Below, in pieces: positions 35,332-46,097 of a DNA stretch of 64,000 bases. Positions within the stretch are counted from its first letter, which is position 1, and every line of letters starts with the position of its first letter. This stretch comes from Malachius bipustulatus. Its lineage: Eukaryota > Arthropoda > Insecta > Coleoptera > Melyridae. The notes beneath the pieces were generated by a model. The model was not told the origin of the DNA, did not search any database, and saw only the letters and a list, made by a program, of their open reading frames with translations. The position numbers were made by a program, and so were the translations under genes. The stretch is taken from assembly GCA_910589415.1 (NCBI GenBank), contig OU342635.1:12648001-12712000 (forward strand), written 5' to 3'.

Positions 35332-36738
35332 GTGATGTTCAATCAAACAGACCGCCATCAAACTCGACACATTTCCTTGACCTTTTGAGTGGATATTCGG
35401 TTGCCCTGCGCATCCCGTCAAGGTTTCCTTTTATTTAATTAGTTGCCGCGGTGATTCTGCGTCCCAGCTCCTCAACTGTGTCCACTTAATTTTGATAATA
35501 TAATGATGGTTTTCATGTAGGTACTCCCACAAGAAATAATCTAAAGACCAGAAAATCTAAGTACGGTCCTGCAGTTTTCAAATTGGCGAAAAAAACGGGA
35601 TATCAAGTGCCATTTGTAGAGCATACCTACCAAAATACTTTCTGCTCATCAAAAATTTTTGCGAAATACTTGAATCACGTATAATCGAAACGAAAGGCCT
35701 TGGAAAAATTTTAAAACCATAAGATTCTGAATTGCCTTGAAAAACTACCCATACACTTAAGCCATGTCGGTCCGATGGTGTAACATCCTGTTATATACAG
35801 GAGCTAGAAAGTCTGACAATAGTCAAATAAATGTTTAAATTTTGAGTTTCCAAAAAAAAAAAAACTCAAAACACGTCCATTTTATAATTTAATTTTCTTT
35901 CGATTGATTACTTGATTACTTGGCTCAGTAATGATGACATTGTCAATTTTTTTCAATGAGACACTCTGTATATTATTACATTTTCAGATTGTTTGAGAAA
36001 ATCAAATAAGAAACGCTATAGACAGTTGCATTTTAAATTGAGTACGCTAAGTGGCTCAAGATATAGAAAAACGGCTTACATGTTCCTGTTTTAACTTTTA
36101 AGCTCCAAAGCTCCGAACGGAGCTTTGAAAATTCACCAACGCATTTTTTCTTGACATTGCTCAAGCTTTTGACATAGTCTGGCTGGATGGCTTAAAGTAC
36201 AAACTCTTGAAACTCAAACTCCCCCAGTATATAACAGCAACACTCTTCTCCTTTCTCGAAGACAGAACATTTGCAGTCAGAATAAATTCAATCTTATCTA
36301 CCACGAGACCTATACTCGCAGACGTTCCGCAAGGCAGCATTCTTGGGCCTACATTATTCAACATCTTCACACACGATTTCCCATATTCAAGAATGCAGGA
36401 GGTTGCGATGTTTGCAGACGACACCGCAATAATCACAAGAAATTGTAATTTAAACACGGCGCCTCTCCAACTCCAGTCCTCAATAAATATAGCACACGAC
36501 TGGTATCAAAATTGGGGTATAGCAATCAACATCAAAAAATGCGAGGCCAAGATATTTACACTACGAAAAATAACTGATATACCAAACCTAAAAACCTTCT
36601 TGCGCATCAATCGCAGAAATAGTGTATTTTTATGCGATTCAATAATAAATATTTTCTTCCTATTTTTTTTTATAATGAATATAATGGAAAAATAATCCGA
36701 TTTTTTTTGGGGGAAAATCACCTACCTACCAAAAAAAA

Positions 36739-36824
36739 AAAGAATGACCTTCTCGTGGTTTCGAACCCGCACAAACAGTTTACTAGGACCCTTGCCTAAC
36801 TAACTGCGCCAAGGTGGGTTTCAA
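36739..36824 (-). ncRNA. Degenerate tRNA-like / SINE-like sequence
   Basis: On the minus strand, an A-box-like TGGCGCAGTTAGTTAGG is followed about 25 bases later by a B-box-like GGGTTCGAAACC, then by a T-run (TTTTTTTTTTT, about 36731-36741) that could stop RNA polymerase III. Five acceptor-stem pairs (ACCTT/AAGGT) form, but the D and T stems do not close properly. I read it as a tRNA-derived SINE or tRNA pseudogene, not a working tRNA. Confidence 0.4.
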
Positions 36825-36889
36825 ATTTGAAGCGATGATCGGGTAGATATATGTAGTACGTCAGGTACCTACACCTACACATTTTATTT

Positions 36890-37210
36890 TTTAAACTGGT
36901 CGTATCTTTGTTATTAAAAAACCAATTTGAATACTTTTTTCACCTGCATGTAGGTGATTTAATTGTCGTTGCGTTTGCTCTTCTAATTTTCAGAACCATT
37001 CATAATTGAATGTGAAAAAAAATTAAAAAGAAATTGCGAACCATTTCATTGATTTAATAATTTTATATAAGTGTAAGCTAATTTTGCACAAGCGAAAAAC
37101 TTTTTTGTTTTTCGTTTAAAGTGCTACATTATCGAGGCGAATTGAAGCTAAGACATCAAATTATATGTTAAAGCAAAAAAAAATGGAAAATTTCTGTTCA
37201 ACTTCTTCAA
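36890..37210 (+). repeat. Core repeat shared with the 6-kb insertion (copy 2)
   Basis: Diverged counterpart of 23560-23880 in the same orientation. Shared blocks include TTAATTGTCGTTGCG and AAGTGTAAGCTAATTTT. Confidence 0.7.
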
Positions 37211-38731
37211 AAATGGACTCATAAACGGTTATAGAATTGACACATTTTCACTCTTTTTCCTACCCCCGACACTGGCTTATTAATGGAAAATATGCTAATT
37301 TTATTGAATTCACTCAAATTTCCAATAATTTTCTTCAAATCCTGTGGATTTGATTTCGAAGTTTTTTTGCCATCTTGCTCATACGGGGGCTCAAAAAATT
37401 GGAAATTTTCCGAAAATTAAAATGGCTGCCATTTTGAAACGGCTCGGCCGATTTTGCTCAAGTGCAATACCAGACCACTCCTTGTGGATATCTTACTCCC
37501 ACAAAAATTTCAGCCTCCTAGATTCAAAACTGCGACCTGAAATGAGATGACAAAAACCGGGTTCATGGAATTTTGAAGGGACACCCTGTAGAAGTGATGG
37601 GACTTTTGGAAAGTTTTTCAACGAAAATCCAACGTCATTCCAAAGATTTACAAGAATCCAAAATTTCGTTCACTAATCTTGAAAGATAAAGCTACAGGAG
37701 CGTTTTGAAAATCGAAATTTCGCGATTTTGGAGAAATATATAAATATATATATAAATATATAATATATATATCGTGGGCAGGTGAATTTTGGAAAACCAC
37801 TTTTTCGTGATCTGGGGGTCATGATCGGTGGACATTTGATGAGTTTGGGTGATTTTCGAAAAGTGATGTCGTCCTCAATAGTGTATTTTTTAACAAAAAA
37901 TACACTAAAATCGGCGAACAAACAATTAATTGGAAGCCACCATCAGAACCAGTTAAATATCTTGGTGTCTACTTAGACACACGACACACCTGGTCTTACC
38001 ACATAAATAAGAAACTCAATCAGGGACATGCCAGATTGGGACAACTATATCCACTGATCAACCGGAAGTCTTCACTGAACATTAAATGTGTCCTATTACT
38101 CTCTAGATCTCTGATTCGTCTACTTATCACATATGCCTGTCCAGTATGGAGTACCACTTCAAATACCAACTATCGAAAACTGCAAACATGACGAATTGAC
38201 GATATCAACAATACAAGAATTTATCATGGATACCACAAGAAAACACTTTGAGAAACTCACCAACTTGGACGGTAATCAGATATACCAACTTGGACAACAC
38301 AATATTCATACAAGACTCAGACGAAACCTGTCTCAAGATCTCATTATAGAAGATAATAATCACCCCCATGTCAGGTCAGGTCAAGCCAATCAGAATAACA
38401 GTGACAGCGACAGCGATTGAATCCTATCAAGTATCCGAGGCGACAATATGGACCTCTTCTGTTAATGCGTGCATTAAGACTGTTATTAAATGAGCAATTA
38501 TTGTTAATTAATTTACATATCAATACTATGAATAACACTGTAAATAAGTGTTGAACTGGTATAGTAATATAATAAAAAAAAAACTTTTAAGTACCTACTA
38601 GCCTATGATGTGGATGAAATTTTTATACAGAGATGAAAATCTGATAATCTTCATCAGCCTGTATAAAAGTTTTAAGTACTCTGTAAGATGATCCTTGAAA
38701 AGTTAAGATAGGGACGTGTTAGTCGTTTTTA

Positions 38732-40023
38732 TACAGTGTGTCGCATTTAAGATGAAGACACCCCTGTATTTTCGCTATTTGAAGGAGTCGAGGTTCGAAA
38801 TTTTGTACAGTCATGCAGACCGATGAGCCACACTTTTTACAATATCTAACTGAAATTTGATCTTTAAACTCCGCCTACTACGTCTTTGCAAAGAGAGCCA
38901 ATTGTCGATATTTTGCTTCGCGTTAGGGTAAAAACATAGTAGAACGACGAGGCTAGAGGCACAGCGACGAGGTAAGCGACGCGGCTTTTATTTCATTGTG
39001 TATGGTAATGAAGCCAAACATAGTGAAGAGGTTGACGCAGAACTAAGCGACGACTGCGACGAGACAAGCGAGGCGATGCGCGTCGAGATAAAAATTGGAT
39101 TTATTATCGCGTTGATACTGGACGGTTCTAACTGCATTCTTTTTAAGTTTTGGCAATTTCCATTCTCAAATATTAAAAAAATCGGTCTGGGTGCTGCTTG
39201 AGCTCAGAAAATAATGTATGGTACTGTCCAAACTTCCCATTGCAATAATAATAAGCCCGCGAAGCGTGGCATTATCGAATAAAATTTCATCTTCACTGTC
39301 GAAGAACATTGATCATGCTGAATTGAGTTTGGAAAGTCAAAGCAATAAATCGCCACTTCTGTCTCCACACTATGTGCATGTCTCCTGTCTCGTCGCTTAT
39401 ATCGTCGCTTACCTCGTCGCTGTGCCTCTAGCCTTGTCGTTCTACTATGTTTTTACCCTTAGAGATATTGAAAAAAGTTACTCGAAAAAAGTTGTTCTAA
39501 ATTGTTTTCTAACCTCGGATACTGAGTTTAATGGTAAAATTAACATTTTCAATTTTCCATTATTTTGGTCTCACAAGCAATTTTTGAAAATTTTATTTTA
39601 TAATTTGCTAGTTAGTGTCATGGAAAGTAATAATTTAACACTACTGTTCAATTATTACTTTCCATTGCACTGTGATTACCAAATTAGAAAATAAAATTTT
39701 CAAAAATTGCTTGTGAGACTAAAATAATGGAAAATTGAAAATGCTAATTTTGCCATTAAACTCAGTATCTGAGGTTGGAAAATAATTTAGAACAACTTTT
39801 TCGAGTCATCACTTTTTTCAATATCTCTAACGCGAAGCTAAATATCGACAATTGGCTCTCTTTGCAAAGACGTAGTAGGCGGGGTTTTTAAAGATCAAAT
39901 TTCAGTTTGCTATCGTAAAAAGTGTGGCTCATCGGTCTGCATGACTGTACAAAATTTCGAACCTCGACTCCTTCAAATAGCGAAAATACAGGGGTGTCTT
40001 CATCTTAAATGAGACACACTGTA
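38732..40023. mobile_element. Foldback element (TACAGTGTGTC ends) inserted in the older foldback
   Basis: TACAGTGTGTCGCATTTAAG at 38732 is mirrored by CTTAAATGAGACACACTGTA ending 40023. The flanks read TA on both sides, consistent with a Tc1/mariner-type target. Arms of about 190 bp pair closely (AAGATGAAGACACCCCTGTA). A TTA-flanked MITE interrupts the left arm at 38926-39458, after which pairing continues (AGAGATATTGAAAAAAGT) to an inner palindrome around 39600. Confidence 0.85.
38926..39458. mobile_element. PIF/Harbinger-type MITE (TTA duplication)
   Basis: TIRs start GGGTAAAAACATAGTAGAAC and extend about 65 bp (ACGACGAGGCTAGAGGCACA), ending in the reverse complement at 39458. TTA lies on both sides (38923-38925 and 39459-39461). 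TTA duplications plus GGG-starting TIRs are typical of PIF/Harbinger. The inner GCGACGA-rich part gives an open frame (38998-39201) with no recognisable domain, not called as a gene. Confidence 0.75.
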
Positions 40024-40328
40024 TATTTTGAGCCGTTTCCGGCGTACTTACACTGATTTGAAAATGGAAAATTGCGATTTTCATTTTGTTTCGAACGCGA
40101 AAACTACTCATTTTAAACTGTCAACTGTAAAAACCTTTGGTTATTGGATTTCCTCAGACAATCTGAAAATGAAATAAATATACAAGATGTCCTCTATCAT
40201 TACTGTGCTAAGGAGCATCCTGTTTAAATAAAATATTTTTACATCAACAGAAAGTATTGTTTTTGCATTTTTCCAAACTCAAAACTGAAAGATTTATTTG
40301 ACTGTTGCCACACTTCTAGCTACCCTGC

Positions 40329-42814
40329 AACGAACACTTGTGGAAAAAGTATTTCCACATACTTTTGAATTTTTTTTTTGGATACCTTGGCGTCCCTATG
40401 TAGCCTAATAGGTGACCCGCCACTAAATCGATTTTGAGACGCATTTTGTCCAGAAAGTGACCATTTACGCGAAATTTTAAAGCACTAGTCTCACTCTAAC
40501 TAAAGTAACTAGTCTTTTAAGTTGCGGCGAACGGATTTAATTGCGATGTTGCGCATTGGACATCGTTACGGACGTTGACATTGCCATGTCAACAACACAA
40601 ATCAGTTTAAGTGTTCCAATAATAATAATACTAACAATAATAATAAAAATAAATACTAAAATAGGGACAGAAAAAATTAAAGATATGTTTGCTTTATCTT
40701 CTCAATCGTTACCCTTAAATTAACTGATTAGATCGCGGCATGTAGAGTTGCTTGGAAGCAGTTTAAAATGATGATTTTGTAAACGGGCAAGGGTTAACGA
40801 TATACAATAACAGCGTTGTAAGATAAACTATTGTTGCTGCTGTATAAATACTAAGTTCTAGAGAGAAAAATTGAACATGACGCTGGAAGAAACAACATAT
40901 TCATTCAATAAAAAATTTACATTTTCCCGTTTCTTAAATGAGATACACGAGGATACGTAATAAGTGAAAATTTCAATTTTAAATTTATGTTTCTTTTTAA
41001 AACTGGTGAACTGATGCTTGTGCAAATTTCTAATTTTAAGAAGCTTAAAATTTAAAATAAATTTACAGAGACCGAGAAATTTAATTTGTATTAAAAAAAA
41101 AGTTTGCAAATGGAACTACCTACTGCACTTTCATTAAAAAGTGTAAATCGTTAATAATTAATTACCTAAGCAAAATCGTTCCAAATTTCGAATCTTAACT
41201 AAAGTTTCTAAACTAAACTTAATCCCATTCATCCCTCTCAATAATTACAGGGAAACTGTGACGACTAAACTTGAAAGCTTTCACATTCGTGGAGTTTGGA
41301 GTTTTGGTTGGTCTGCACTCTCCGCAACACTGCTTAGTCTTAGCGACCGAGAGCTTAGCGTTCGTTATTGCATTACTCTATACGTGTACATATGTTTATA
41401 TAAGTATTAGTTAGTCCCTGTGTATGTAGTATATTATATTCAGTGGCTGTAGTGCTGGTGCTGGTGCTAGTGCTAGTGCTAGTGCTAGTGCTCATTGGTA
41501 CAAAGTCCATGCCTGTCTACATACATAATATTATGGAGGTATTATACCATACCTGAGCCTCAGGAACGTGCAGCAAAGCAGCCGTGTCGTTTGCATGGAT
41601 AATGTTACCGTGTATACCAAAACACCATCACAGAGGATATGGGACACTCGTCTGGTGTTGCCAAATTATCAGACATTGAAATCTCTATAACATTAAGTGC
41701 TAGCTCGTTCTGAGAACGATAATAATGCTACCGGTGTGTGATGATGCATACCTGAGAATGTTGTCTTGGTTAACGCTGACGTAAGATCGTATCAGGTATC
41801 AAAATGCTTTGGATCACAGATCATATCTTTCCACAATTAAGGGAATATACTTAAATGTTGGTGTTCTACAGCGTCCGCCACAAAAAAGTCATACACCACC
41901 GGATCTTCTTTAATAAAAATTTTTGGTCAATATTTTATGCATGTGTAAAGAGAAACGTATTTTTTATTGAGCAAAAAGATACTGTAAAAATTAGTTGCTA
42001 TCAAAAAGATTTGAGGTAAAATTTGGATGTCTCTATGGTCGACAAAAGTAAAGCCGGATAATAGGAAAAAAGCGATTCTTTGACAACAAAGTTTATAAGT
42101 TCAGGGTGCTCATTTTCTCTGAAGACATTATTGACATACGTGTTGCACAGAAAAGGTAACATAGGGAATACGTGTAAAGAATATTTCAACAATACTTTGA
42201 CAATAAATGACTCAAAAATATAGTTCCCTTGGAAACTACTAAGTTTCGTATGATACTGTGCAGTTTTCTACGAAACTATCAGCTTTTAAATCAGAGTGGC
42301 TTGTATCCTTGGATCCTCAATGATACCAAATTCGAACTTCTAGGATTGGATAGGACCCCCCTAGGATAGGAAATTTTGAAATCTTAAAAATGCCCAGTTT
42401 TTTTTTAAATCAAAGATTCGGATTTTACGATTGAACATTACGTGTAGGACATTGTTCCCCTCTCCTTAATTTCATGTAGATGGAGAGGGGTGTGAATTTC
42501 AGTTTTAGGAAGGAATTCTTATTATTTATTGCATTTTTGAATTTTATGGCTAAAAATATGTAAAATCTGCCTGAAAATTTTTGTAATCTAAAAAAAATGT
42601 AACGAACAAATCCTATATTGGAATATTGGAATAACATTCCAAGGGGTGTATTTCCTAACGAATTCCTACAGCCTGTAACGATTCAAATTTAAAGCGAATC
42701 GTTATCTTCGCCTATGAACCGCTCTCAGAGCGTCATTGGGATCCCCCTGCAGTGAATGAGCATTTTAAATTAAATGAAATTATCCACTTTTTTGCCCCGA
42801 TACGTGGTTTTTTA
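40329..42814. other. Intronic DNA, nothing coding recognised
   Basis: AT-rich apart from 41240-41360, which is more complex. Contains the hexamer microsatellite listed separately. Open frames (for example 40541-40723 and 42425-42637) have no motif. Confidence 0.4.
41451..41492 (+). repeat. Hexanucleotide microsatellite (GTGCTA/GTGCTG)n
   Basis: About seven tandem hexamers: three GTGCTG-type units, then four GTGCTA units. It is in an intron, so its reading frame has no meaning. Confidence 0.9.
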
Positions 42815-43210
42815 TACTGGGTGGGCCAAAAGTTTGAAAACGATCCAATAAAAGTTAAAAGTTTGAGTTTAGAAAAAAAATGCATAAACAGGTCAATTTT
42901 TAAATTTCTCTATCGAATGTATTTTCTATTGACGAATAGGACAGCCTGTATATTACTGTAGGTATTTTCCAATTTTTCTGAGAATATCCAAAAGGATCTT
43001 CCAATAGGATTCAGGAATCAGGAAAATGCAATAATATACAGGGTATCCTATATTAATACACAGACAATGTCGTCATTACTGAGGCAAGGAACACCCTTTT
43101 TATAAAAGTGTAATTCAATAGAAAAAACAAATTAAAAAATTTACCTTTCTTCAAAACTCAAAATTTTAAGATTTATTGGAACTTTTCCAAACTCTTGGAC
43201 GCACCCAGTA
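42815..43210. mobile_element. MITE with TACTGGGTG ends
   Basis: TACTGGGTGGGCCAAAAGTT at 42815 is matched on the other strand by TACTGGGTGCGTCCAAGAGT ending at 43210. TIRs are about 75 bp with several mismatches. ATATACAGGGTATCC inside (about 43034) and the neighbouring GACAATGTCGTCATTACTGAG resemble the arm of the 35797-40328 foldback, so a fragment of that family may be nested here. Confidence 0.7.
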
Positions 43211-43414
43211 AAATTTCAATTTCTTCAGATAAAATCAGCACCCTGTAGGAATTTGAATTGAAAAAATGTTAGGTGATTTTCATTGGTAAGACAAATCCTT
43301 CACCTCGGGGCCGTCTTAACTGTTGCGTTAATGTGGCTATTATAGCCCAGGGGCGCAAGCATTTTAGGGGCGTAAATTATAAGTAGGTAATTAAAAATTA
43401 AGCATATACCTACA

Positions 43415-43786
43415 TACAGTGAGAACCACATAATGCGGAACATCAGAAAAAATATGACGTAGTCTAATTAACGTTGTTGAACCATTTAAAATTGAACATA
43501 GCGAAATCAGTGCATTTCCAACAAAGCCGCAATAATACGTTAACAATACCGTAGTTATGGTTACGTTCGAGCATTGTTGAATTTAGCATTAGTGAGTTAT
43601 TTAAAATAGAACATAGGGAATCTGGATTGAAAGTCAATGCAATAAATCATTTTTTAATATAATTTTTTATCATTTTTTAGTGTAACTGTATACTAAGTAT
43701 TTTATAAAGAAACAATATAATTATTGTAAATTAAATACTGCAGAGTGTTAATTATTATTCTAAAATAGTATCAAACATCCGTTGAC
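43415..43786 (+). mobile_element. Element A, forward copy (mariner-group MITE)
   Basis: The sequence from TACAGTGAGAACCACATAAT to CATCCGTTGAC is about 372 bp. An inverted copy occurs at 44533-44918. Right next to it begins element B with similar CAGTGAGA termini. No coding sequence. Confidence 0.75.
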
Positions 43787-44122
43787 TATACAGTGAGAGT
43801 TTTTTAAGACGGAACATAGGAGATGAGCTTGTGAAGTATTGCTATGGAGATCGATCCGTTGCCGGGCAAGGTCGTTAATGGTTTTGCAATAATCCCCCAC
43901 TTCAGATTAAATTATTAATTTGACGTTTATGAGTAAAACTTGCCGTCAGTTACATACTAGCTTAGGTAGTTACTTAATTCATCAAAAAATGTGTACAGCT
44001 GATGAGAAAATTGAAATTCACGCACATGATACACCATATGCAGTGTGTCTTCTTTATGTGAAGTTGAAAATTTGCGCTGGTACCATGTCACTATAGGACA
44101 CAGTACTCAGTATGGATAGAAA

Positions 44123-44308
44123 GTGAATGTGTGGGCTGGAATGGTTAACACTCATATCTTGCAGCCACTGCAAGAAAGAATCATTCCGACCATAAATAAT
44201 CTACAAGTAGAAGGCCCTTTGTGGTACCAACAAAATGTTACAGCTGCCCATTTTTCTTGGCAAGTTCGACAATTGCTTAAAATGCTCAGTTTCCCGGTAG
44301 ATGGATAG
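44123..44308 (+). pseudogene. Tc1/mariner-group transposase fragment in arm of element B
   Basis: The peptide reads MNVWAGMVNTHILQPL, then PLWYQQNVTAAHFSWQVRQL. Insect IS630/Tc1-mariner relatives usually have VNVWAGI and WFQQDGAPPHF, where the Asp is catalytic. Here it is Asn (QQN), so the domain would be inactive even if expressed. A stop follows SFPVDG; downstream frames keep only scraps (VTRLNILGFF for the usual RSPDLTPLDFF). Its inverted duplicate in the other arm has separate mutations. Confidence 0.75.
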
Positions 44309-44532
44309 GAAGAGATGGAGTAATTAAGTGCCGCCCAGGTCACCAGACTTAACATACTTGGATTTTTTTACTGGGAGAAAAGTCAAGTAATCAGTTTCTA
44401 ACATCGATTCTATCTACCACATTGAAAAGCTCAAACAAAGGATAAGAAGAGCTGCGAAGAAATATCCCCTGAACAGTGCAGAAATACGATAAATGTATTG
44501 ATTCTACAATAATTTTTTAGAACACTTGCCTA

Positions 44533-44918
44533 TTGTCAACGGATGTTTGATACAATTTTAGAATAATAATTAACACTCTGTAGTATTGAATTTACAATTA
44601 TATTGTTTCTTTATAAAATAATTAGTATACAGTTACACTTTTTTATATTTTGAAATAATTTCTATTTGTTTTAATTAAAAAATGATTTATTGCATTGACT
44701 TTCAATACAGAATCCCTATGTTCTATTTTAAATAACTCACTAATGCTAAATTCAACAATGCTCGAACGTAACCATAACTACGGTATTGTTAACGTATTGT
44801 AGCGGCTTTGTTGGAAATGCACTGATTTCGCTATGTTCCATTTTAAATGGTTCAACAACGTTAATTAGACTGCGTCATATTTTTTCTGATGTTCCGCGTT
44901 ATGTGGTTCTCACTGTAT
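44533..44918 (-). mobile_element. Element A, inverted copy, inserted at the centre of element B
   Basis: The reverse complement of 43415-43786, flanked by TA (44531-44532 and 44919-44920). The host palindrome GCCTAGGC is split exactly at its central TA. Confidence 0.85.
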
Positions 44919-45623
44919 AGGCAAGTGTCCTAAAAAATTATTGTAGAATCAATACATTTATCGTATTTCTGCACTGTTCAGGAGATATTTCTTCGCAGCT
45001 CTTCTTATCATTTGTTTGAGCTTTTCAATGTGGTAGATAGAATCCAAGTATGTTAAGTCTGGTGACCTGGGCGGCCACTTAATTACCCCATCTCTTCCTA
45101 TATCCACAGATACGGGAAACTGAGCATTTTAAGCAATTGTCGAACTTGCCGGGAAAAATGGGCACCTGTAACATTTTGTTGGTACCACAAAGGGCCTTTC
45201 TACTGTAGATTATTTATGGTGTACTGCAAGAATGATTCTTTCTTGCAGTGGCTGCAAGATATGAGTGTTAACCATTCCAGCCCACACATTCACTTTCTAT
45301 GGATACTGTGACATGGTACCGGCGTAAATTTTCAACTTCACATAAAGAAGACACACTGCATGGTGTACCATGTGCGTAATTTTTTCTTTTTTAATAATTT
45401 TCTCATCAGCTGTACACATTTTTGATGAATTAAGTAACTACTTGCGCTAGTATGTAACTGACGACAAGTTTTACTCATTCATAAACGTCAAATTAATAAT
45501 TTAATCTGAAGTGGGGGGGTTATTGCAAAACCATTAACGACCTTGCCCGGCAACGGATCGATCTCCATAGCAATACTTCACAAGATCATCTGCTATGTTC
45601 CGTCTTAAAAAACTCTCACTGTA

Positions 45624-46097
45624 TATTTGTTGGAAAATAAAGAAAATATATCTACCATGTATAGCCACATCTTTGAGGATCTTTTACCTAATTGATTTTC
45701 ATTGAAAGATTTTTTCTTTTGTTGAAAGAAGTCTTGAACGATATTTTTCTGCAATTTTTTATGAATTTTATGTATGTTTTTTTTGTGCATAAATTTTATG
45801 TTATGTTTTTTGATTATTATTATTATTATAATAGTTGGTTATATATAAAGTTTATTTAAACAACTGACTGGCATCATACCAGTTTGCCCTAAGACACAGT
45901 ATACAAAATATTACTTAAAAAATAAAATAAAATTATTAAATGAAAATTATTGCAAAAAAAATATTGTCATTTCGGTTTAAAACCAAAAATATGATTTCAT
46001 AAAAAGTACGTTGAACTATTCAGAATTTTGATTACAATTTCCATGTCTAAAGATTTATTTAATCCAAAAAATTTCCCAAATTCAATATATTTTTTAA
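45624..46097. other. Intronic DNA between element B and the R2-like fragment
   Basis: AT-rich, with a short (ATT)n run near 45820-45835. The part next to 46098 may be the 3' untranslated end of the LINE fragment. Nothing else was recognised. Confidence 0.35.

Larger units (their letters stand above)
36594..37902. mobile_element. 1.3-kb unclassified insertion inside the LINE (CTAAAA duplication)
   Basis: The LINE frame reads …DIPNLK before about 36594 and continues (L)KIGEQTINWKPP after about 37902, with CTAAAA on both sides, so a 6-bp duplication is likely. The insert has no recognised protein. AATAGTGTATTTTT stands near both ends, and the right end is a hairpin (AGTGTATTTTTT/AAAAAATACACT, about 37881-37907, running into the duplication). 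It contains the core repeat shared with 23560-23880, an AATGGCTGCCATTTTG palindrome-like block, and an AT microsatellite (37736-37772). It is probably the same family as the 6-kb insertion. Confidence 0.6.
36103..38581 (+). mobile_element. 5'-truncated jockey-like LINE with 10-bp target duplication
   Basis: AACTTTTAAG occurs at 36093-36102 and again at 38582-38591, bracketing the copy, which ends in an A-rich tail (about 38571-38581). The RT frame gives FFLDIAQAFDIVWLDG (about 36146-36193), ADVPQGSILGPTLFNI (about 36318-36365) and FADDTAIITRN (about 36411-36443), including the catalytic Asp pair. After an insertion at 36.6-37.9 kb it resumes INWKPPSEPVKYLGVYLD (about 37930-37983) and LIRLLITYACPVWST (about 38112-38156). 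Several stops and frame changes follow. It is a dead copy; jockey clade by motif resemblance. Confidence 0.85.
35797..40328. mobile_element. Foldback element hosting nested insertions
   Basis: The left arm starts TACAGGAGCTAGAAAG (35797) and the right arm ends CTTCTAGCTACCCTG (40328). Matching blocks include TGACAATAGTCAAATAAATG with its inverted partner near 40290-40310, and TTTTCAGATTGTTTGAG (about 35980) with its inverted partner near 40150-40170. The left arm is broken at 36102 by a jockey-like LINE and the right arm at 38732 by a second foldback. Its inner arms are related to those of 24966-26437. Confidence 0.75.
43789..45623. mobile_element. Element B: mariner-like foldback carrying a transposase fragment in both arms
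   Basis: TACAGTGAGAGTTTTTTAAG at 43789 is mirrored by CTTAAAAAACTCTCACTGTA ending 45623. Arms are about 740 and 703 bp with high identity. Without the central insertion the two arms meet at the palindromic centre ACACTTGCCTAGGCAAGTGT. Each arm carries the same transposase fragment (forward at 44123-44308, inverted near 45140-45295). TA flanks and the protein similarity place it in the Tc1/mariner group. Confidence 0.85.

Noticed and set aside
36594..37902. Helitron interpretation of the 1.3-kb insert (hairpin close to a CTAA end)
   Set aside because: The left end does not begin with TC, and the 6-bp CTAAAA is present on both sides, which Helitrons do not create.
38998..39201. 67-codon acidic frame in the Harbinger-type MITE
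   Set aside because: It is generated by the GCGACGA-type repeat content; the element is too short for a transposase.
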